Shown one piece after another: positions 55,201-64,000 of a stretch of DNA of 64,000 nt. The DNA is from Paratrimastix pyriformis (Eukaryota > Preaxostyla > Paratrimastigidae), in the NCBI GenBank assembly GCA_027972325.1, contig JAPMOS010000025.1:434001-498000 (forward strand). The letters are read 5' to 3'. A program made the position numbers and the translations under genes. How positions within the stretch are numbered: position 1 is the first letter of the stretch; every line of letters begins with the position of its first letter. The notes below the pieces were generated by a model. It was not told the DNA's origin. It ran no database searches and saw nothing but the letters and a program-made list of their open reading frames with translations.

Positions 55201-57178
55201 TCCCCCGGCCACCTTTTGCAGCCCGCCGGATCAACGCGGACCGGGTGCAGCTGCTGATCAACCTCAACGGGTACACCAAGGGCTGCCGCAACGAGATCTG
55301 CGCCCTGCGGCCGGCACCCATCCAGGCCCGCCGCCCACGCCCTTCCCTTCCCTGCCCGCCCACGCCCCTCCCCGCTGCAGCCTGTGATCTTCGCAGTGAC
55401 GTCACCATCCCACCACCCACGCACGATCCCGTCTCGTTCCCCCCTTCCAGCTGACCTACATGGGGTATCCGGCCACCATGGGCGCCGAGTTCATCGACTA
55501 TTACATTACCGGTCCGTCCTCCGTCCTCCTCGCACACACCACGAACCCACAACCACTCGCACACTCCCACATCCGCACAGATGGGTATGTCACCCCGACC
55601 AGCCTGGCATGCACCCCCCGCACACTGGATGGGTATGCCACCCCGGCCAGCCTGTGGACCGTTAACTCAGCACCACATCCGCACGTGCAGATGAGTATGT
55701 TACCCCGGCCAGCCTGGCGTGGACCTTCACGGAGCGGCTCATTCGGATGCCCGACTCGTACTTCGTCAACGACCACCTGCAGGCGTACCGGGACGCCTTC
55801 GACCCCGCCAACCGGCCCGACCTGCCCAAACGGGCCGATTTTGGGGTCCGCGCCGCGCTCCCGCCTGCCCCGGCTGCCGTCGACCCCCGTTGCAGGCCGT
55901 GGGGGGTCGATGACAACGACCCCGGCCATCAAATTGCACAACCACCACCAACCTGTCACCTTTGCCCTCATTCCTGGATTGTTGTTCCCCCGTCCCCTCG
56001 CCGTCCCCTCCGCCCCAGCTGCCCGAGGACAAGCTGGTGCTGTGCAACTTCAACCAGCTCTACAAGAACGACCCGGCCGGGCTGGATCGGTGGTGCAACA
56101 TCCTGCGCCGGGTGCCCCACGCGGTCCTCTGGTTGCTCCGCTTCCCACCCGAGGGTGAGGCCAACATCAGGGCCGAGGTCAGTCGTCGCCCATCCGGGAG
56201 TCGATGGTGTTGGTGAAGATGGCTCAGGCGATAGTGATGCCGAGTGGCGACGATTATGCCTAAATGATTGGGGATTGGATGATGGGGGATGATGGGGGAT
56301 GATGGGGGATGATGGGGGATGATGGGGGATGATGGGGGATGATGGGGGATGATGGGGGATGATGGGGGATGATGGGGGATGATTGGATGATGATGATCAT
56401 GATCATGATCATGATTGGATGCGGCAGAAAGATCCGAAGGTCACTACTGATGACGGTCGGGGTTGGGTCCCCCACCTGAACAGGTCCGCGCCCGGGGCAT
56501 CGCCGACGATCGGGTGATCTTCAGCAACCTGACCAAGAAGGACATCCACATCAAGCGCTCCTACCTGGCCGACCTCTTCCTCGACACCAAGCCATACAAC
56601 GCCCACACAACCGGTCTGCATCCCCCCCGTGTGGCTTTGACCGGGGTGATTGACACACCCCACCCTAGGGACGGATGCCCTCTGGGCCGGCTTGCCCCTG
56701 GTCACGCTGCCCGGCTATAAGATGGTCAGCCGAGTGGCATCCGGGCTGGTCACGGCTCTGGGCTGCCCCGAAATGGTCGTCACCACCCCGGCAGAGTACG
56801 AGGATCTGGCGGTGGCCTGGTGTACGAACCAGGGTCCTCACCCGACCCACCTGCCAACAGAAGACGATGAGCATCCAGATGCCGCGCCAGGTCTGCACAT
56901 TGCTTTGCGATGTGAACCTCATCTTCTTTGTGGCTCCAGTCACCTTCGAGAATCGCATGCAGCTCACTCTTCAACAGGTGCGCAACCATCTCTGGCATCA
57001 GAGGACGCAAGCGCCCCTTTTCAACACCCAATATTGGGTGCAGTGCCTCGAAGTTGGACTTTGGAAGGCCTGGGAACGGTATTGCGACGAGCTGCCCTGC
57101 GATCATATTGATGTAAGGGCGGAATGTGGGATGGAGCCAATCAGTTTCCCCGTTTTTGTGCCTCCAGAAGATTCCTAA
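51434..57178 (+). CDS. OGT: O-GlcNAc transferase (UDP-GlcNAc:polypeptide, TPR-OGT)
   Basis: Transfers GlcNAc to Ser/Thr of nuclear and cytosolic proteins. ATG 51434. Seven or eight TPRs of 34 residues come first: [177 protein letters not shown] and [20 protein letters not shown]. The GT41 catalytic half has [20 protein letters not shown] (the family His-containing loop), [61 protein letters not shown] (UDP-binding Lys), [20 protein letters not shown] and [20 protein letters not shown]. About 18 introns, nearly all starting GTCCG or GTCTG. The C-terminal end (to 57178) is less certain. Confidence 0.95.
52451..52545. repeat. (CGTGG)n pentamer array, 19 copies, ending at a 3' splice site
   Basis: Nineteen perfect CGTGG units. 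The array is followed at once by CAG (52546-52548) and the exon starting GGTCTGTTCAAGGAGG at 52549, which codes the [14 protein letters not shown]. The acceptor is therefore GTGGCAG with about 95 nt of pentamers and no pyrimidine tract before it. Confidence 0.95.
52700..55141. repeat. Set of sense-strand C runs in OGT introns
   Basis: C runs at 52700-52726 (27), 53864-53889 (26), 54212-54237 (26) and 55120-55141 (22), with another of 18 at 52173-52190 just upstream. Each sits inside an intron and is C on the coding strand; they are 50-100 nt from the next acceptor, often with CA-rich sequence between. Confidence 0.85.
56277..56386. repeat. 10 bp minisatellite (GATGGGGGAT) in OGT intron
   Basis: About ten perfect copies of GATGGGGGAT, followed by GATGATCATGATCATGATCA. 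Intronic, before the [15 protein letters not shown] exon. Confidence 0.92.
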
Positions 57179-57325
57179 GCTTTCTTCCATTCTTTGTCAG
57201 GGTGGGCTTTCCGTCGCGTCGACTGGAACCCTCGCGGAGACTTTCCCTCGCCCACCGTTCGAAGGAATTCAAACTCGACCGGTGCTTCCCCATCCATTTT
57301 TTTCTGATCTCAAACTTCTGACGAA

Positions 57326-59479
57326 GTGGCTGAAGTAGCTGATACATATGAGGCCCTTGGCGAAATTGGAAGTGGCGCGTTCGGACAAGTCACGAAAATG
57401 AGGCGGAAAGCCGATGGAAAGGTCCGATCTGATCTGACGATCGACAGCTCTCACCTTCTGGTTAGGTATTTGCCTGCAAGCAAATCAATTACGGTCGGAT
57501 GTCTGACAAGGAAAAATGCCTCCTGGTGAACGAGGTGAACATCCTCCGCGAGCTGCGGCATCCCAACATTGTGCGATATTACGATCGCATCATAGACAAA
57601 TCCAACGCAAAAATCTACATTTTCATGGAGTTTTGCGACGGGGGTGACCTGGGAGCGATCATCAAAAAGTGCATCGATGAACAGTCTGTGCAATTCACAT
57701 TCGTCCGCTGGGTCATTTCTCCGGATTCAGCACACAAATCGATGAAGAGATCATTTGGAGGATTTTGAGCCAGATGCTTCTCGCCCTTGCCGAGTGTCAC
57801 CGGCATCGGCCCAATGCCATCTTGCACCGGTCCGCTGGCACCGAGTCCGGGTTCTCCGATTGACACGCCACACGTTCACAGGGACATCAAACCGCGCAAC
57901 ATCTTCTTGAACCAGCAGAAGATCGCCAAATTGGGGGACTTTGGCCTTGCTCGCATCCTGCACGACAACTCGATGGCCTTCACCTTCTGTGGCTCGCCCT
58001 ATTACATGTCTGCATCACCCTGGTTGCGCTGCCTCGGCCTGTTGTCGCATGGTTTTCATACGCACAGGGCATGAGAGGGCGATTCGTCCCGTGGTGGTGC
58101 AGTCGGGGGGGGGGGGGGGAGCAGTCGTGGTGGCTGTCGCCTGTCAGTCCCGATCGCCGACCACTCACTCGATCCCTCACGCGCGCAGGTCCCCCGAACA
58201 AACATCGGACGCCCCGTACAACGAGAAAACCGACATTTGGTCCCTGGGCTGCGTCATTTACGAGCTGGCCGCCCTCAGGTCCGCCGGCATGCGCCTCCGC
58301 TCATCCCCCAGGGTCATCAACCATCGCGCCGGAATTCGGTGTCATACACCCTGGGTTTGTGGGTGCATGCGGCTGGGGGTCGGTCGATGTGGGGGGTGAT
58401 GCAGGCCGCCCTTCCAAGCCACCACCCAGCAGGCCCTGGCGCGCAAGATTCGTGACGACGCGGCGCCCCCGCTGCCGCCCCGCTACTCGCGTGAGCTGTA
58501 CGAAGTCATCTGCCACATGCTCGAGAAGAACGTCTGCCTTGCATCTCCTGCCCCCTCAGGAATCGACCTTCCGCCCGTGTGTGGTTTTTTTTCCCATCAT
58601 CATCGCTCTGTTTGCTCTCCTCTCCCGCCGCCAGCCCGTCACGCGGCCCGCCGTGGAGCGGCTCCTGCAGCACCACGCCATAGCCCTGCGGGTGCGCGAG
58701 CAGAAAATCGCACACCAGTTCTGCGGCTTCCACCCCGTCGACATCCCCCCCCCCTCACGCTTCCTCTCATCGCTTGTCCCTCGTCTCCTCACCCCCGGTG
58801 GTGACGCAGTTACGCACACATCCAGCACAAGGAGGAGGAGCTTCGCCAGCGGGAGCTGCTGCTCGCCCAACGGGCCGAGGAGCTCGACCGGCGCGAGGCG
58901 GCCCTCGCCCTGCGGGAGCGGGCGGCGGCTCTGACCCAGGGGTCTTCAGACCCCGCTGTCGTCGCCACCGGGGGGGTGGCTACACCCCCGCCGGCACCAT
59001 CCGCTGGGCCTCAATCCACCTCGTCCTCGGCAACTTCAACATCCCCGGTCACTCTCACCACGACCGCCTCCTTCCAGGCAAACACCCTGATGCTGCCCCC
59101 CACGGGGCCACCGTCCCGGGCGGCGTCGCTCTCGCCGACCCCCTTCATGCCGACATCACCCCCCCTCACCAGCTCCCCCCAACCCGATGACTTGGCCGAA
59201 GGTGCCCTGGTGACTGTTCAGTTTGGACACCCGGGGGCAGCCCCAGTGCCCCTCGCCGGGCCCGCCGTGGGGCTTCGGTTCCAACACACAACCCACCCCA
59301 ACTTGCCCGTACGCCCTCTGCTGCATACGGTGGGATCAGCTCCGTCTCTTTCCGCCGCAGTGCCACCCGGTTTCGCACAGCAACACCTCGGGGCAGCCCA
59401 TTTCGCAGGGCCAAGCCATGCACCGGTTGCGCCGGCACCGACCCGACCTTACCTGTATCCCAACCACCACAGGATGTGA
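57326..59479 (+). CDS. NEK: NIMA-related serine/threonine kinase (NEK2-like)
   Basis: Cell-cycle and ciliary kinase family. Kinase domain at the N-terminus: [20 protein letters not shown] (Gly loop), an intron GTCCGAT, then [20 protein letters not shown] (Lys), [54 protein letters not shown] (catalytic loop), [18 protein letters not shown] joined by a GTCTGCA intron to SPEQTS, and [18 protein letters not shown]. After the kinase come [33 protein letters not shown] and a coiled coil ([20 protein letters not shown]), then a Ser/Thr/Pro-rich tail to TGA 59477-59479. This order (kinase, coiled coil, disordered tail) is that of NEK2. No ATG precedes the Gly loop in frame after the OGT stop; the first coding exon begins at or before 57326 and the start codon is unresolved. 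Confidence 0.88.
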
Positions 59480-59751
59480 ATCATCCAGGGGGGATATGCT
59501 TTTGTGTGGACGATCTTGGAGGTTGTCCACCATTCATTCCAACCCTTTTTCTCTCTGAATCTTGTCAAAAAGAAATCGAGAATCAAACATCCCATCGACG
59601 TCGGGCTTGGCCGTGCGTCTTTTTTTCCGAGAGGAGCAAAAGGAATTCCGGGGCCGAACCCAATTTCCACACAAAGTCTCCAACAAAAGCAGCAGAAAGT
59701 CCAGCTCTGGAGGTTCAAACCCGCAGGAACTTTCCACCAAACTCAACCAAA

Positions 59752-60215
59752 ATGAATCCTCTGAGCGAACTCCCTCCCGAAATTGCCGCCGCCGCCGCCG
59801 CCGGTGCTCCGAAGGGTGGAGACCAGGAGGCCCAGCAGCGGCAGCAACAGATGGCTGAACGCAAGAAGGCCATCCTGCACAACATTTTGACCCCTGAGGC
59901 CCGCGAACGTCGTCCGTGTTCTCACTCCACACACTTCTTTCAAAATCACTCATTTCGTTTCCCATTAGTTTCTCGGATTGCCCTGGTGAAACCTGAAGAC
60001 GCCGCCCAGATTGAGAACAGCCTCGTCGCTGCGGCTCCCCGTCTTTCGGAGAAGGTCGACGAGACCCGACTGATTTCTTTCTTGGAACAAGCTGGTGGGA
60101 GGAAGCACGAAACTAAGATCACCGTCTGTCAAGTTCTGATATTCTGTGCTTCATTCCATCGTCCGAACAGTTCAAGAGGCGTGGGATGGACTTCGACGAT
60201 GACGATGACATGTAA
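59752..60215 (+). CDS. PDCD5: PDCD5 / TFAR19 family protein
   Basis: Small helical protein conserved from archaea to animals; in eukaryotes linked to chaperonin CCT and apoptosis regulation. Three exons from ATG 59752 to TAA 60213-60215, about 117 residues. Introns begin GTCCGTG and GTCTGTC. MNPLSELPPEIAAAAAAGAP, then EAQQRQQQMAERKKAILHNI, LTPEARERLSRIALVKPEDA, AQIENSLVAAAPRLSEKVDE, TRLISFLEQ, HETKITFKRRGMDFDDDDM. The LALVKP-like block and the acidic end are the family signature. Confidence 0.93.
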
Positions 60216-60413
60216 AAGACGCAGGGGGGTCTCCGATGTATAGGGGCTGGCTTCCTCAGTCTCTGTTTTTTCTTCCTCCTCGCTCATCTTCTGCTCACGA
60301 CGTCAACACCGTCGCCCGCCGGCTAAGTTGTGTTCAGAGTGGAGGTTTTGGTTTATTGGGTGGGGGATGGAGAACGACATTTTACACTCGACATAAGCAA
60401 CATCACCGGGGTC

Positions 60414-63400
60414 TCACTTCCACTCGGCGGGGTTGGGCATGCGGGCCAGGCCCTGCTGCATGAGGACAGTCCACACGAAGACGCCACCCGACTCGTAGAG
60501 ATCTGCAAAAAAAAAGAAAAGAAAAGAAAATGAAAAATGGGGTTTCCAACCGGGTGAGAGCGACGTGGGGACAGACCAGGGGCCGAGGACCAGACGAACT
60601 CACCCGAGACGCCATCGACGGCCTCCCCAACGGGCAGCATCCCAGCCGCGGCGTGCTTGACCATCCACTGCAGCCGCGCCGTGACGGCCTGACCCTGGTG
60701 GCGAAGGAAGGGTTGATGAGACCAGGCGTGGATGTGGGTTGGGTCGACCTTGCCCATCATCAGTTCGACCCAGGCCCCGAACATGCTGGTCACGCCCCAG
60801 GGGGCACCCGCGGCGCCCACCTCGGCGATGCCGGCCGGGTTGTAGCTGCACGTCCCACACATCCCCCCCAGGAGCCGAATCAAGTTAGGCTGGAACGGTA
60901 ATAGGAGAGCGTGCAAGACAGGCAGGCAGGCAGGGGGGGCCGGTCGGACATGCTGTCGAAGAAGAAGGGGTCGTTCCAGTAGCGGCTCAGGGCCCCGCCC
61001 CCGTTCTGGGTCAGGTTGGCCACCATGTGCTCGTAGTGCCACCGGGCCCGGTCGCCCGTGGTGAGGCCCTGCGCCGGGCAGGGCAGGGCAGGGGAGGCAG
61101 GACAGAGCAGGTGGGCGAATGAGGATCTGGCACTTGCGTGCCCCTCCCCCCCAAAGCTCCCCAAAAATGGATCAAAAATGGATTGAAATGCCGCCTCTTC
61201 GGTCGAGGTGGAAATGCCGCCTCTTCGTCTTTCGTCGTGCCCATGGTGGGGGTTTGGGGGCTGGGGGGATGCCGACCAGGTAGATGGTGGCCAGGGAGGA
61301 CGAGTCGGCCCGGTCGTCCAGGCGGCCCGTGTCGTTCCACAGGCCACGGGCAAAGTACCCGCCCGCCTGCAGGAGGCCAACAACAACAGCAGCAGCAGCA
61401 GCAAGGAAGAAGGAAGAACGTGAGCCGATCCCAACGACCGGGGCGGAAGGACGCACGGCAGAGATGCAGTCGGGATGATGGGGTGGGATGGGGGTGGGAT
61501 GGAGGTGGGATGGAGGTGGGATGGGCCACGGACGGGGGTGGTGATCCAGAGGAGCCCATTGGCGGCCTTTTGGATGTCGGCAGCCCGCTGGCGGCAGGCG
61601 GCGGCCCGGTTGGCGTTGCCCCAGGCGTCCTCAAGCTGCCCAGACACACAAGTGCACAGGTCGCCAAAGGGGCACCACCAGCCCGGACCGCCAGGTGAAG
61701 AATGAGAACGCCATGCCCATCGGCCCATCGGCCCATCGGGTGGGTGGGTGTGTGGGTGGGAGAAGGAGAAGGGAGGAGGCAACGGTGGCGGAGGAGGAGG
61801 AAGGCGGCGGAGAAGGTGCAGGTGCAGGTGCAGGAGGTTGGTGGTGGTGGCGGTGGCGGTGGAGGTGGCGGACCTTACCGGCGGCGATGAGGCCCCCGAA
61901 GGCCATGGCCTGGGTGAAGGAGAAGTGCGACAGGGGCAGCCCCTGGCCGCTGTGGGGATCCGAGGATTCCTGGGAGGAGGAGAGGGTCGGGGTATGGGTG
62001 ATGAGCCGAGCCACGTGACCGGGCGGACGGGAGGCTCCCAGTGAGGCCACCAAACAAACACAGGCGTCCACCAGGGCGGGCGTCTCACCGGAGTCGCCCG
62101 TGCCAGGGGCGCAGATGCGGATGGGGCGAGGCAGGCAAGGCACCCAAGGGCGGACCTCCCAGATGGAGGAGTCCGTGCCAGTGGTGCATGGGGGGTGAGG
62201 GGGGTGAGGGGGGTGAGGCAGGCAGGACGGACCTCCCAGATGGAGTAGTCCGGGGCGGCCAGGCCCTGGTAGCCGCCGTTGTTCAGGAAGAAATCTTCAA
62301 TTTGCCGGGTGCGCGCCTGGTGGTGGTGGTGGTGGTGGGGGGGGGGGGGGGGGGGGGGGTCGAGAGGGAAGAGGAGGTCGGGGGGGTGAGAGCGGCTCAC
62401 AACCCAGCCCCCCCCTCGCCCTGTTCCTTCGACTGTGGCGGTGGCCGTGAGGGTGGTTTGGGGAATGGGCACGGGGAAGGGAGGGGAGATGGAGGGGAGA
62501 GGCCGACCTTGAAGGCGTCCGCGGACTGGCCCTGGACGAGGGTGTGATAGACGCCCATCAGGAAGGCCCCGCTCGAGTCTGCGGGATTCCACGCCCGCCA
62601 GGTCACACGGAAGTGCACGAGACGGGCGGACGGGCCAGTGAGACGGAGCGGCCGTGACATTGGGGTGGGCGCAGCGGTGGCGCGGGATGGTGTGGTGATG
62701 CGAATGCGACTGCTGGTGATGTTGATGATAATGCTAACGCTAATGCTGATGCTGATGAGTAGATGATGACGAGCTGGGATGATGTCGATGCCGATGCCGA
62801 TGCCGATGCCGATGCCGATGCCGAGATGACGCTGAAGGCAGGGCGCGGACCGACCGTATTGGGGCTCGACGAACCCGACGGGGGCGCCCGTCCAGTAGTC
62901 GTAGCAGGTATGGAAGCCCTCCCCGGTGGCGGCCCGCAGCTCGGCCGTGGCCATCCAGCGCACATAGGCCGTCGCCTCCTGTCGGGCGGCACCGGAAAGA
63001 GGCAGCCGGACGGGTCGTGAGTGGCGGCCGGGGGAGGTAATGCCGACTGGATGGCGGTGGGGACCGTGGGTGATGATGGCTGGATGGTGTGTGTGGACTG
63101 GATGGTGGCGATAGTGATGATAGTGATGATGGTGGTGGTGGATGGGCAACCATGCGGCAGGGGCGCGGACCGCGTCATAGCCGGCCTTGTCCCCCCATAT
63201 GTTGCTCCCTCCACCACGCACCACCGTCAGCATCGGCATCAGCCCGTGCGGACCGCGTCATAGCCGGCCTCGCTGAGGATCAGGGCCGCGAAGAGGCCAT
63301 CGCGGGTCCAGGTCTTGTAGCCGTACGAGGGGTGGAAGCTGGCCACGATGGTGCCCACCTGGCGGCCCGGGAGGCGGGGGAGGAGACACGTGGAGGGGGG

Positions 63401-64000
63401 AGGAGACACGGGGGGGGGGGTGGGGGGAGGAGGAGGAGACACGGGAGGTGGGGAAGCGTGACCATCCGATGGTGCGTGAGTGGTTGGGTGCGCATGTTGG
63501 AAGCCAAGGGACGGGATCGGACAGGGCAAAAGATCCCGCAACCACTTCGGGGTGAGTGTGCAGCCCAATCCAGAAACGACGGGTGGCGGTGCAGAGTGGC
63601 GCTGGGGGCGGGCGGGCGGTTCCGGGAGGGTGCACACAGGGGTGGTGATGGTGATGATGGCGGTTGTGTGGTAGGGGGCGGGCGGACGGTGGGGTTCTGG
63701 GAGTTCTTCAGGAGCATCACCGAGGCGTCGAACATGAGCTGCGTATCGGCGTCGAGCCCCTTGGGCCGCTTGCCCTGGGCCAGGAAGTGCGCATACGAGG
63801 TGGCCGTCTGGGAAGGTGGAGGCCAGACGTGTGAAGATCCGGGGTGATGATGATGACTGGACGACGGGGATAGGGCGATGATGATGATGATGCTTGGGCG
63901 ACGATGCTTGATGATGCTTGGACGGTGATGATAATGACGATGATGATGGCGCCGACGACGATTAGATGATGCTGATGACGACCGGGTGATGCTGATGACG
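60414..64000 (-). CDS. GH15-type (glucoamylase-like) six-hairpin glycosidase, 5' end outside window
   Basis: Glycoside hydrolase with (alpha/alpha)6 barrel, probably releasing glucose from alpha-glucans. From the right edge: SYAHFLAQGKRPKGLDADTQ, YKTWTRDGLFAALILSEAGY, ATAYVRWMATAELRAATGEG, TCYDYWTGAPVGFVEPQYG, DSSGAFLMGVYHTLVQGQSA, TRQIEDFFLNNGGYQGLAAP followed by DYSIWEVR (GH15 acid motif with Glu), SHFSFTQAMAFGGLIAAGK, AWGNANRAAACRQRAADIQK, GYFARGLWNDTGRLDDRADS, TTGDRARWHYEHMVANLTQN, SRYWNDPFFFDSM, GAWVELMMGKVDPTHIHAWS and, last, DLYESGGVFVWTVLMQQGLA to TGA 60414-60416. About 12 introns. The N-terminus and any signal peptide lie beyond 64000. Confidence 0.85.
62783..62824. repeat. (GATGCC)n hexamer array in GH15 intron
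   Basis: Six to seven GATGCC copies next to degenerate GATGAT sequence, in an intron of the GH15 gene. Related in style to the GATGGC array at 9757. Confidence 0.85.
63845..64000. repeat. Degenerate GATGATG-rich repeat at right edge
   Basis: GATGATGATGATGCTTGG, GACGATGCTTGATGATG and related units fill the last 150 bp, which appear to be an intron of the GH15 gene. Confidence 0.75.

Noticed and set aside
1-64000. Transposons, retroelements or virus-derived genes
   Set aside because: No reverse transcriptase, integrase, transposase, capsid motif or paired terminal repeat was recognised anywhere in the window.

Overview
The window is nuclear DNA from a GC-rich, intron-dense eukaryote, most likely a unicellular protist. 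Signs are spliced cytosolic ribosomal protein genes (uS19, eL24), TFIID, exosome, SF1, OGT, a NIMA-type kinase, ER N-glycosylation (ALG11) and ARV1. I cannot name the species; a GC-rich free-living flagellate or amoeba (for example a Paratrimastix-like anaerobe) is only a guess. There is no bacterial operon, CRISPR array, provirus or recognisable transposon.

Layout. 1-8.3 kb: the 3' end of phosphatidylserine decarboxylase (+), then uS19, ALG11, a triple split-barrel flavoprotein and branched-chain aminotransferase, all on minus. 8.4-17.3 kb: an uncharacterised gene (-), an RS/proline-rich protein (+), the branchpoint-binding protein SF1 (-) and an eEF1A lysine methyltransferase (+). 17.5-27.5 kb: TAF2 (-), swollen by repeat-filled introns and a proline-rich insert. 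28-32 kb: a centrin-like EF-hand protein (-) and an RPUSD2-type pseudouridine synthase (+). 32-42.5 kb: two small unknown genes (+), an F-box/SPRY protein (-), an unknown gene (-), a secretory membrane protein (+), ARV1 (+), eL24 (+), exosome RRP41 (-) and an SGNH/GDSL esterase (+). 42.8-64 kb: RecQ helicase (-), a coiled-coil protein (+), an F-box/LRR protein (-), O-GlcNAc transferase (+), a NEK kinase (+), PDCD5 (+) and a GH15-type glucosidase (-) that runs off the right edge.

Gene organisation is lopsided. Divergent start codons are often only 50-110 bp apart, while introns range from about 45 bp to several hundred bp and carry homopolymers, hexamer arrays and minisatellites.

The most unusual signal is the 5' splice site. 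I placed about 69 introns by reading frame and conserved protein sequence. About 61 start GTC, seven GTT, one GTG and none GTA; the consensus is GT-C-Y-G instead of GTRAG. Its commonest form, GTCTGT, is complementary over five bases to the invariant ACAGA of U6 snRNA. This points to an altered U1 or a U6-dominated donor recognition. A second signal is long C runs (15-27 nt) mostly placed on the sense strand of introns.

Exon joins quoted below were made by hand. For ALG11, uS19, eL24, centrin, PDCD5 and the methyltransferase they close the frame completely; for TAF2, RecQ, the GH15 gene and the uncharacterised genes only part of the joins were worked out.
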